Below, one piece after another: positions 1 through 10,968 of a DNA stretch of 16,510 bases. The notes beneath the pieces are model-generated. The model was not told the DNA's origin, did not search any database, and saw nothing but the letters and a program-made list of their open reading frames with translations. The position numbers were made by a program, and so were the translations under genes. Numbering within the stretch: the stretch's first letter is position 1; each line of letters starts with the position of its first letter. Source of the stretch: Myxococcales bacterium UBA5297 (lineage in GTDB: Bacteria > Myxococcota > Myxococcia > Myxococcales > UBA5297); NCBI GenBank assembly GCA_002408385.1, contig DHSB01000001.1, forward strand, positions 45,905 to 62,414, written 5' to 3'.

Positions 1-5849
<5,849 letters not shown>

Positions 5850-5870
5850 CCAAGCTCCAATCACGGCCCT

Positions 5871-5959
5871 GGCACGCCCGTGCCCGAGCGTTGTCCTTCT
5901 GCCGCGGAACAGACTTCTTTAGAATTACTTTGACTAATTCGCGGGGAACCGCTGACTAA
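5871..5959 (-). promoter_or_regulatory. Candidate regulatory element ahead of rpoB
   Basis: This AT-richer patch interrupts the GC-rich rplL-rpoB spacer. It contains two direct copies of TGACTAA (plus-strand reading, 5931-5937 and 5953-5959) whose starts are exactly 22 bp apart. Between them is a short GCGG/CCGC inverted repeat (5941-5952). An inverted repeat GAATTA-7 nt-TAATTC spans 5922-5940 and overlaps the first copy. A GGCACG/CGTGCC inverted repeat (5871-5884) lies closer to the gene. The arrangement suggests an operator, a promoter or an RNA structure acting on rpoB. I could not assign confident -35 and -10 boxes, so the function is inference. Confidence 0.35.
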
Positions 5960-6013
5960 CGTGCGACCGACTGGCCTTTGTTCCCCGCGTGCCCTCTCGG
6001 CTCCCCGAGTCAA

Positions 6014-6050
6014 GGGAGGCCGGGAGCGGCTTGAGCCGCCCCGGCCTCCC
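6014..6050 (-). terminator. Large hairpin between rplL and rpoB, candidate attenuator
   Basis: Arms 6014-6024 and 6040-6050 pair perfectly over 11 bp. After a one-base bulge at 6025 another 5 bp pair (6026-6030 with 6035-6039), closing on a four-base loop. The stem is nearly all G-C. It starts 18 nt after the rplL stop codon on the minus strand. Only TT follows the stem, so it is not a textbook U-tract terminator. The position matches the partial terminator between rplL and rpoB in E. coli, which lowers polymerase subunit output relative to ribosomal proteins. The same role here is inference from position and structure. Confidence 0.6.
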
Positions 6051-6068
6051 TCACAGGCAACTGCTCGG

Positions 6069-6440
6069 CTACTTGATCTCGACGGCGGCGCCGGCGCCCG
6101 CGAGCTGGGCCTTGACCTTGTCGGCCTCCTCCTTGCTCACGTTCTCCTTGACGGCCTTGGGGGCGCCCTCGACGAGGTCCTTGGCCTCCTTGAGGCCCAG
6201 ACCGGTGAGCGCGCGGACTTCCTTGATCACGTTGATCTTGTTCGCGCCCGCCGACATCAGCATGACGGTGAACTCGGTCTGCGCCTCGGCCACAGCGGCC
6301 GGAGCGGCCGGGCCCGCGGCCACGGCCACCGGGGCGGCCGCCGACACGCCCCACTTCTCCTCGAGCTTCTTCACCAAGTCGGCCGCCTCCATGATGGTGA
6401 GGCCGCTCAACTGGTCGACAATCGCATTCAGGTCTGCCAT
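6069..6440 (-). CDS. rplL: 50S ribosomal protein L7/L12
   Basis: L7/L12 forms the flexible ribosomal stalk that recruits and stimulates the GTPase factors EF-G, EF-Tu and IF2. The 123 residues show the three standard parts: an N-terminal dimerisation helix pair (1-32), an Ala/Pro-rich hinge (about 33-53), and the factor-binding C-terminal domain (54-123) with [20 protein letters not shown] and the conserved [11 protein letters not shown] segment. Length is normal. The ATG at 6438-6440 is preceded by GGAGAAGG, a good ribosome binding site. It lies 78 nt after rplJ and should be cotranscribed with it. The long hairpin after the stop probably limits transcription into rpoB. Confidence 0.98.
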   Translation of the reverse strand: MADLNAIVDQLSGLTIMEAADLVKKLEEKWGVSAAAPVAVAAGPAAPAAVAEAQTEFTVMLMSAGANKINVIKEVRALTGLGLKEAKDLVEGAPKAVKENVSKEEADKVKAQLAGAGAAVEIK

Positions 6441-6462
6441 CTGCCTTCTCCGGGTTCTGGTT

Positions 6463-6480
6463 CGCGGCGGGGTCGCCGCG
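6463..6480 (-). other. Hairpin between rplJ and rplL
   Basis: A perfect 7-bp GC-only stem (6463-6469 with 6474-6480) closes on a four-base loop in the 78-nt spacer between rplJ and rplL. No U tract follows on the minus strand. It could protect the rplL message or influence its higher translation rate, since four to six L12 copies are needed per L10. That role is inference. Confidence 0.35.
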
Positions 6481-6518
6481 GCGTTTCATCGGGGCGCCAC
6501 TCGCGTGCCGCCCTCAAA

Positions 6519-7052
6519 TCAAGCCTGCTTCTCCTGCGCCTCGCGGTGCGCGTTGACAACGCGCGCAATCGAGCCGCCGGGCTGGGAAATGACCGTCGCG
6601 AGCATCTGCGCGGGCCGGTTGATCATGCCTGCCAGCATCGCGCGCAGCTCGTCGAGGCCTGGCAACTTCGCCAACTGCTCGACCGCCTTGGCGTCGAGCA
6701 GCTTGCCGTCGAGCACCGCGCCGCGGACCGACATCTGGTCCTTCTTGTTCTTCTCGATGAAGGCTTGAAGGACCTTCGCCGGCGAAACCGGATCGTCGTA
6801 GCCGACGATCAACGCGGTCGGGCCCTCGAGAATCGACTCGAGCACCTCAGCCTCCGTGCCCTGTGCGGCACGCTTGGCCAGGGTGTTCTTGACCACGCGG
6901 TACTCGATGTTCTGAGCCCGGAACTGCTTGCGCAGTTGCGTCACGGTCGCCACGTCGAGCTTATTGGGCTGCGCGACGATCGCCACCTTGGCCTTCGCAA
7001 GCTTCTCATGAAGCTCGGCGACCACCTGCTCCTTTTCGCTTCGCTTTTGCAC
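6519..7052 (-). CDS. rplJ: 50S ribosomal protein L10
   Basis: L10 anchors the L7/L12 stalk to 23S rRNA and, bound to L12, represses its own message in many bacteria. The 177-residue product has the N-terminal rRNA-binding domain with YRVVKNTLAKRA (51-62), the EGPTALIVGYDDPVSPAKVL segment (76-95), and a C-terminal helix (about 140-177) that would carry the L12 dimers. The start is a GTG (7050-7052), chosen because it begins the typical MQKRSEKEQVV N terminus. It also has an extended Shine-Dalgarno-like AGGTGGTGAT about six bases upstream; the first six bases of that motif end nine bases before the start. It follows its own promoter and a structured leader and is cotranscribed with rplL. Confidence 0.97.
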   Translation of the reverse strand: MQKRSEKEQVVAELHEKLAKAKVAIVAQPNKLDVATVTQLRKQFRAQNIEYRVVKNTLAKRAAQGTEAEVLESILEGPTALIVGYDDPVSPAKVLQAFIEKNKKDQMSVRGAVLDGKLLDAKAVEQLAKLPGLDELRAMLAGMINRPAQMLATVISQPGGSIARVVNAHREAQEKQA

Positions 7053-7307
7053 CAGGAATCACCACCTTTCGCTGGGCCTGCGCGGGCCCGTTGTCTACCT
7101 GGCGCAAGGAGCAGGGATGAGGGACGACCCCTGTGCTTCCCGTCTCGGCAGGCCAGGCGAGACCACCGCCGTTTAGGCTGCCCTCCCATTGCGATGCGGC
7201 TTCCCCGCCTCTTCGGCGGCTCTCACGAACCCGCGTGCAACGGGCAGGCGGCGCCTGCTGTCTTGAACCAGGAACCGGACCGGTTCTTGCTAACCGACCG
7301 GGCATGC
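7053..7307 (-). promoter_or_regulatory. Structured rplJ leader, candidate L10 autoregulatory RNA
   Basis: No gene occupies the roughly 255 nt between the predicted transcript start and rplJ. On the minus-strand RNA several hairpins follow one another: 7272-7286 (inverted repeat GAACCGG-A-CCGGTTC), 7244-7258 (GCAGGC/GCCTGC), 7230-7244 (CCCG/CGGG, exclusive with the previous one because they share base 7244) and 7205-7219 (CCGCC/GGCGG). The extended ribosome binding site of rplJ closes the region. Long structured rplJ leaders bound by the L10-L12 complex are known in several phyla. I did not match a consensus here; the assignment rests on position and visible structure. Confidence 0.5.
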
Positions 7308-7313
7308 GGCGCG

Positions 7314-7342
7314 CATATAGTTCATTCGCGCGCCGCTGTCAA
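7314..7342 (-). promoter_or_regulatory. Promoter for rplJ-rplL (-rpoB-rpoC)
   Basis: On the minus strand a perfect -35 box TTGACA (7342-7337) is followed by a 17-bp spacer and a -10 box TATATG (7319-7314, four of six consensus bases). Transcription would start near 7307. It lies 51 nt beyond the rplA stop codon, where many bacteria place the internal promoter of the L10 operon. Confidence 0.75.
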
Positions 7343-7369
7343 AGCTGAATCTGAGGCATCGGGGGGCCG

Positions 7370-7389
7370 GCGCGGCTTGCGGCCCGCGC
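7370..7389 (-). terminator. Weak hairpin after rplA
   Basis: A 6-bp GC-only stem (7370-7375 with 7384-7389) with an eight-base loop begins four bases after the rplA stop codon on the minus strand. A C-rich stretch follows rather than a U tract. It may end or slow rplK-rplA transcripts before the rplJ promoter, but the evidence is only structural. Confidence 0.3.
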
Positions 7390-7392
7390 TCG

Positions 7393-8124
7393 TCAGACCC
7401 GGGCGACCGAGCTGGTGTCGATTCTGACCGAAGGGCCCATCGTGGTCGTGATGGAGACCCCGCGCACGTAGATGCCCTTGGCAGTGGCCGGCTTGGCCTT
7501 GATGATCACGTCGAGCAGCGCGGCGAAGTTCTCCTGCAGCTTCTGCGGTTCGAAGCTCGCCTTGCCGAGCCGCGCATGGACGATGCCCGCCTTTTCCACG
7601 CGGAACTCGACGCGCCCGCCCTTGAGCTCGCGGACCGCCTTGGTCACGTCCATCGTCACGGTGCCCACCTTCGGGTTGGGCATCAGGCCGCGGGGCCCGA
7701 GCACCTTACCGAGCCGGCCGACCACGCCCATCATGTCCGGAGTCGCCACGGTCGCATCGAAGTCGAGGAAGCCACCAGTCACCTTCTCGGCGAGGTCCTC
7801 GGCACCGACCAAGTCCGCCCCGGCCTCCTGGGCCTCCTTGGCCTTCTCGCCCTTGGCGAAGACCGCGACCCGCATCGACTTGCCGGTTCCGTGCGGCAGC
7901 ACGACCGCGCCGCGCACCATCTGGTCGGCGTACTTCGGGTCGACCCCCAGATTGATGGCCACCTCGACCGTCTCGTCCATCACCTTGCGCTCGCCCTTGC
8001 GCGTGCCGTGCGCCTTGAGCCGCGCCTCATGGCTCTGCTTGAGAAGCAAGAACGCCTGGTCGATGGGGTACTTCTTGGTGCGATCGATCAGCGTCGCCGC
8101 CGCGTTGTATGCCTTGCCTGCCAT
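7393..8124 (-). CDS. rplA: 50S ribosomal protein L1
   Basis: L1 forms the mobile stalk next to the ribosomal E site and, when in excess, represses its own operon by binding the rplK leader. The 243-residue product carries the L1 signature: [20 protein letters not shown] (49-68), [32 protein letters not shown] and [19 protein letters not shown]. Around residues 29-48 ([18 protein letters not shown]) there are roughly ten more, mostly basic, residues than in typical L1 between helix 1 and the DETVEV strand. Length is otherwise slightly above the usual 230-235. The ATG at 8122-8124 has TAAGGAG six bases upstream. It follows rplK by 93 nt in the normal order. Confidence 0.98.
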   Translation of the reverse strand: MAGKAYNAAATLIDRTKKYPIDQAFLLLKQSHEARLKAHGTRKGERKVMDETVEVAINLGVDPKYADQMVRGAVVLPHGTGKSMRVAVFAKGEKAKEAQEAGADLVGAEDLAEKVTGGFLDFDATVATPDMMGVVGRLGKVLGPRGLMPNPKVGTVTMDVTKAVRELKGGRVEFRVEKAGIVHARLGKASFEPQKLQENFAALLDVIIKAKPATAKGIYVRGVSITTTMGPSVRIDTSSVARV

Positions 8125-8217
8125 TGGATGCTCCTTACGGTGGTGCGAACGAGCCGCGCCTTCGGCAGCTCTCCCACCCGATTCGTTTGCCTTCAGAAGA
8201 GAACGACAACAGGCCGG

Positions 8218-8667
8218 CTAGTCGACGATGTCGATGCCCATCGAGCGGGCGGTGCCCATGATCGTGTTCATCGCCGCCTGCACCGAGGCCGCGGTCAGAT
8301 CCTCGGCCTTGGCCTTGGCGATCTCTTCGACCTGTTCGCGCGTCACCTGGCCGACCTTCTCCTTGCCCGGGCGGTGAGACCCCGAGCCCTTCTTCTTCTC
8401 GGTGTGCAGTCCCGCGGCCTTCTTCAGGAGCACCGCCGCCGGGGGCGTGCGCATCACGAAGGTGAAGGTGCGGTCGGAGTAGATGGTGATGACGACCGGG
8501 ATGATGAGGCCGTCCTTGGCCTGGGCCTGGGTCTTGGCGTTGAACTGCTTGCAGAAGTCCATGATGTTCACGCCGTGCTGGCCGAGCGCCGGCCCGATGG
8601 GCGGCGCCGGGTTGGCCTTGCCGGCGGGGATCTGCAGCTTGACCTGACCAGTGACCTTCTTCGCCAT
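8218..8667 (-). CDS. rplK: 50S ribosomal protein L11
   Basis: L11 sits at the GTPase-associated centre of the 50S subunit, binds 23S rRNA helices 43/44 and is needed for factor-dependent steps and RelA activation. The 149 residues start with the conserved [20 protein letters not shown] and continue with [19 protein letters not shown], then the C-terminal rRNA-binding domain with [20 protein letters not shown]. The ATG at 8665-8667 was chosen over a GTG four codons upstream: an AAGGTGG ribosome binding site lies eight bases before the ATG and would overlap the GTG. The message is preceded by a candidate L1-binding structure. A few extra basic residues lie in the [14 protein letters not shown] linker. 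Confidence 0.98.
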   Translation of the reverse strand: MAKKVTGQVKLQIPAGKANPAPPIGPALGQHGVNIMDFCKQFNAKTQAQAKDGLIIPVVITIYSDRTFTFVMRTPPAAVLLKKAAGLHTEKKKGSGSHRPGKEKVGQVTREQVEEIAKAKAEDLTAASVQAAMNTIMGTARSMGIDIVD

Positions 8668-8675
8668 GTTGCCTA

Positions 8676-8722
8676 CCACCTTGTCCGTGGTTCATGCGGG
8701 CGTCAGCGCGCCCTCCCACCTT
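8676..8722 (-). promoter_or_regulatory. Candidate L1-binding leader of rplK-rplA
   Basis: On the minus-strand RNA, GUGG (8719-8716) can pair with CCAC (8690-8687). Inside it GGGCG (8713-8709) pairs with CGCCC (8702-8698) around a six-base loop. The internal loop between the stems is asymmetric, with GA on one side and GCAUGAA on the other. GGUGGGAGG followed later by ...GAA..CCAC resembles the base of the L1 site in 23S rRNA (GGUGGGAGGC...GAAAUACCAC, from memory). The CCAC strand could instead pair with the GGTGG of the rplK ribosome binding site (8676-8682), giving a possible two-state switch. L1 autoregulation at this site is established in E. coli; applying it here is inference. Confidence 0.6.
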
Positions 8723-8726
8723 GAAT

Positions 8727-8755
8727 GCGAACGGCGGGTCCAAGCCCGCCGTCGC
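8727..8755 (-). other. GC-rich hairpin between nusG and rplK
   Basis: Arms 8731-8738 and 8745-8752 form a perfect 8-bp stem with a six-base loop. Past a one-base bulge at 8730 the stem extends by three more pairs (8727-8729 with 8753-8755). No U tract follows on the minus strand. It lies just upstream of the candidate L1 site and could separate the secE-nusG and rplK-rplA messages or stabilise the leader. Confidence 0.45.
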
Positions 8756-8787
8756 AGTCGCCGACAACCCGCCGGCAGGGAACTTTT

Positions 8788-9366
8788 TCAGGCCTTTTCG
8801 ACCTGCATAAAATCGAGGTCGACCGGCGTGGCGCGCCCGAAAATGGACACCAGCACCTTGACCCGCCCCTTGTTCGCGTCGACCTCCTCGACCGTGCCGT
8901 TGAAGTTCGAGAACGGGCCGTCGGTGACCCGCACGTTGTCGCCCGGCTCGAACTGCACCTTGGGCTTGGGCTTGAGGACGCCCTCGCTGATCTGCGCGGT
9001 CAGCCGCCGCACCTCCTCATCGGTGATCGACGGGATCTTCTCGGGCTCCATCGTGGTGGTGCCGCCCACGAAGCCGGTCACCTTGGGCGTCGACTTGACC
9101 AGGTACCAACTGCGGTCGTTCATCGACATCTGGACGAGGATATACCCGGGGAAGAACTTGCGCTTGGTCGTGCGCTTTTCACCCTTGACCATCTCCACCA
9201 CTTGCTCGGTGGGGATGAGGATCTCGCCGAACAGGTCGCTCATGCCCTCGAGCTTGATGCGCTCCTCGAGGGATTTCTTCGCCTTGTTCTCGAAGCCCGA
9301 GTAGGTGTGGACGACATACCAGCGCTTGGGCGTCCCGCCGCTCTCTTTTTCCGTAGCTTCAGCCAT
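8788..9366 (-). CDS. nusG: Transcription elongation/termination factor NusG
   Basis: NusG binds the clamp of RNA polymerase to aid elongation. Through its KOW domain it contacts Rho or ribosomal protein S10, coupling transcription to termination or translation. The 192 residues show the NGN domain (about 15-110) beginning with RWYVVHTYSGFENKA and including KRKFFPGYILVQM. A linker is followed by the KOW domain (about 138-192) with FEPGDNVRVTDGPFSNFNGT and KVLVSIFGRATPVDLDFMQV. Length is typical for proteobacteria. I chose the ATG at 9364-9366, with AAGGGG ten bases upstream; a TTG three codons earlier would sit almost on that site. It follows secE by 45 nt, the near-universal secE-nusG pair. 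Confidence 0.98.
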   Translation of the reverse strand: MAEATEKESGGTPKRWYVVHTYSGFENKAKKSLEERIKLEGMSDLFGEILIPTEQVVEMVKGEKRTTKRKFFPGYILVQMSMNDRSWYLVKSTPKVTGFVGGTTTMEPEKIPSITDEEVRRLTAQISEGVLKPKPKVQFEPGDNVRVTDGPFSNFNGTVEEVDANKGRVKVLVSIFGRATPVDLDFMQVEKA

Positions 9367-9411
9367 CTGCCACAAGCCCCTTAGGAGTGTCTTGTCGTCT
9401 CGGCCAACCGC

Positions 9412-9852
9412 TTAGAGCTTGGCCAGCCAGCCGAGCAGCGCGGGAACCCACTCGGTCATCACCTTGGAGGAGATCAGGTCGAAGAAGAAGAGGACCAGCG
9501 CCGCGATGACGCTGGCGATGATCACCGCAATCGTCGAAACCCGGGTCTCGGCGAGCGAGGGCCAGGTCACCTTCTTCAGCTCGGTCGCGATGTTCAGGCT
9601 GCCCGCGTAGATGCGCTGGTTGAAGAAGCAGAACAGCGCGGCCCCCGCGGCGAGCAACACCCCGATCAGCGAGGAGACGGTAAACCCCTCGACCCCCAAC
9701 AGCACCGGGTCGGCGACCCGCAGCGCGCCAAGCAGCAGCGCGATCATCTGGTGCAGGAACAGCGCGCCCACGGCCGCAAAGACCACAAACGAGATGCCCA
9801 CCAACCGCCGCGGCTCCAATTTGGTGCCTACGCCACTCGAGGCTGCTTCCAT
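9412..9852 (-). CDS. secE: Protein translocase subunit SecE, three-helix form
   Basis: SecE clamps the SecY channel of the inner-membrane translocase. From the ATG at 9850-9852 the product has 146 residues. Two hydrophobic helices (about 17-42 and 57-77) precede the conserved cytoplasmic amphipathic stretch with ELKKVTWPS (91-99) and the essential membrane helix (about 106-128, STIAVIIASVIAALVLFFF). Most bacterial SecE have only the last helix and about 60-70 residues; the three-helix form is best known from E. coli. The start is uncertain: an in-frame ATG at 9925-9927 would add 25 residues without obvious family character, while GGAAGGGA lies about ten bases before the chosen ATG. It is followed at once by nusG. 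Confidence 0.92.
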   Translation of the reverse strand: MEAASSGVGTKLEPRRLVGISFVVFAAVGALFLHQMIALLLGALRVADPVLLGVEGFTVSSLIGVLLAAGAALFCFFNQRIYAGSLNIATELKKVTWPSLAETRVSTIAVIIASVIAALVLFFFDLISSKVMTEWVPALLGWLAKL

Positions 9853-9938
9853 CGCGGTCACGTCCCTTCCACACGGGCCCACCGGCCGTTCCGGCGCCCT
9901 CCGATTCCAAATACCAAAAACCTCCATGTCGCCTCAGC

Positions 9939-9959
9939 CCTTCCCCGTTTTCGGAAAGG
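9939..9959 (-). other. Hairpin between tRNA-Trp and secE
   Basis: CCTTTCC (9959-9953) can pair with GGGAAGG further along the minus strand (9945-9939), with one G-U pair and a loop that contains AAAA. It lies 25 nt downstream of the tRNA-Trp 3' end and ahead of secE. It may be a processing or partial termination structure; no U tract follows. No promoter with convincing -35 and -10 boxes was seen in this 132-nt spacer, so secE is probably read from upstream. Confidence 0.3.
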
Positions 9960-9984
9960 AGAGAGGAGAAGGAGGCCTTCGGAA

Positions 9985-10058
9985 CAGGCCAGGAGGGATT
10001 CGAACCCCCAACCCGCGGTTTTGGAGACCGCCGCTCTACCAGTTCGAGCTACTGGCCT
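9985..10058 (-). tRNA. tRNA-Trp (anticodon CCA)
   Basis: The minus strand folds into a full cloverleaf of 74 nt. The acceptor stem AGGCCAG/CTGGCCT is perfect and the discriminator is G, as usual for bacterial tRNA-Trp. The anticodon loop is CTCCAAA with anticodon CCA at 10024-10022. The T loop has GGTTCGAAT. The 3' CCA is not encoded. It sits between rpmG and secE, a placement found in many bacteria. Confidence 0.97.
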
Positions 10059-10116
10059 ATTGCTTCTCGCGCGGGCGCGAACGCTCCTCACCCTGGCGAC
10101 TGGACGGACCGGCGAG

Positions 10117-10269
10117 CTACTTGGTTTCCTTGTGGTCCGTATGCTTGCGGCAACGCTTGCAGTACTTCGAGAGCACGAGCTTGTCGGTCATCGTGCGCTT
10201 GTTCTTGGTGGTGGAGTAGTTGCGCTCCTTGCACACCGTGCACTCGAGTTGAATGATGCTGCGGTTCAT
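10117..10269 (-). CDS. rpmG: 50S ribosomal protein L33
   Basis: L33 is a small protein near the E site of the large ribosomal subunit. The 50-residue product reads [17 protein letters not shown] at its start and ends HTDHKETK. It has the zinc-binding form, with Cys10, Cys13, Cys37 and Cys40 as two CxxC pairs (CTVC and CKRC). Bacteria often have a zinc-free paralogue; this is the zinc-dependent type. The ATG at 10267-10269 has AGGAAGG a few bases upstream. It lies between tRNA-Thr(GGU) and tRNA-Trp, in the order seen in many bacteria, except that tuf, which normally precedes it, is absent. No separate promoter is visible in the 50-nt gap, so it is probably cotranscribed with the tRNA array. 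Confidence 0.96.
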   Translation of the reverse strand: MNRSIIQLECTVCKERNYSTTKNKRTMTDKLVLSKYCKRCRKHTDHKETK

Positions 10270-10319
10270 GCTCTGACCTTCCTACGCGAGACCGTGTAAA
10301 GACCGCTCTGCTCTTCAAG

Positions 10320-10392
<73 letters not shown>

Positions 10393-10442
10393 ACAACCGA
10401 CCACTTCAGCGAAATTACCAACCTCTACCGGCTTTCTTTCAG

Positions 10443-10516
<74 letters not shown>

Positions 10517-10552
10517 CAACCTCGACCGGTCTAGACCTCTTGACAACCGCGA

Positions 10553-10635
10553 TGGACGGGGAAGGATTCGAACCTTCGTAGGCATCAGCCGGCAGATTTA
10601 CAGTCTGCTCCCTTTGGCCGCTCGGGAACCCGTCC
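10553..10635 (-). tRNA. tRNA-Tyr (anticodon GUA)
   Basis: An 83-nt class II tRNA with a long variable arm, as expected for bacterial tRNA-Tyr. The acceptor stem GGACGGG/CCCGTCC is perfect and the discriminator is A. The anticodon stem GCAGA/TCTGC holds loop CTGTAAA with anticodon GTA. No CCA is encoded. Confidence 0.97.
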
Positions 10636-10713
10636 TCAAAGCCTCGTCCGACACCTCGACACGCCCGCCGAATCAAAACCTCTTGTCATCGGCCTTCTGC
10701 AGCGTTTGCCTCT

Positions 10714-10786
10714 AGCCGGCGGCGGGAATCGAACCCGCGACCCTCTGCTTACAAGGCAGACGCTCTACCTGCTGAGCTACGCCGAC
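10714..10786 (-). tRNA. tRNA-Thr (anticodon UGU)
   Basis: A 73-nt cloverleaf on the minus strand. The acceptor stem GTCGGCG pairs with CGCCGGC (one U-G pair). The anticodon stem TCTGC/GCAGA holds loop CTTGTAA with anticodon TGT, and the T arm contains GGGTTCGATTCCC. The discriminator is U and no CCA is encoded. It is the first tRNA of the array and the nearest to the promoter. Confidence 0.97.
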
Positions 10787-10862
10787 GACTTCTCCCTGAA
10801 ACCGATGACAGCCGCGTTTCTCTCCCGCCCGGCCGCTTGCTGCGCCCGTCCGAAGAGCGGCG

Positions 10863-10891
10863 TTTTTACTGACGAGCGCCCCGGGTGTCAA
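10863..10891 (-). promoter_or_regulatory. Promoter of the tRNA-rpmG(-secE-nusG) unit
   Basis: On the minus strand a perfect -35 box TTGACA (10891-10886) is followed by a 17-bp GC-rich spacer and a -10 box TAAAAA (10868-10863, four of six consensus bases). Transcription would start near 10856, about 70 nt before the first tRNA. The combination of -35 box and spacing resembles the rplJ promoter in this window. No promoter is evident between later members, so it may serve everything to nusG. Confidence 0.75.
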
Positions 10892-10915
10892 GCGCTTTTT
10901 GTTCACTATCGTGAC

Positions 10916-10944
10916 GGGCAGGCCGTTTCTTGGGCTGCCTGCCC
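10916..10944 (-). terminator. Hairpin after the lipoprotein gene
   Basis: An 8-bp perfect stem GGGCAGGC/GCCTGCCC (10937-10944 with 10916-10923) with a 13-base loop lies 24 nt after the lipoprotein stop codon and 24 nt before the -35 box of the tRNA promoter. It has no U tract. Its position makes it the best candidate for separating the two transcription units. Confidence 0.45.
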
Positions 10945-10968
10945 GCCTGTTCTCACCCTTGCCGCCCG

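Noticed and set aside
5850..5864. GTG start five codons upstream of the chosen rpoB start
   Set aside because: The ribosome binding site GGAG lies inside that extension, at correct spacing for the ATG at 5849.
7576..8724. 382-codon plus-strand frame
   Set aside because: It is antisense to rplA and rplK, is rich in His/Arg/Asp/Leu, and has no plausible ribosome binding site or family.
10540..10545. TTGACA on the plus strand between tRNA-Gly and tRNA-Tyr
   Set aside because: No suitable -10 box and no plus-strand gene lie downstream; it is likely chance.
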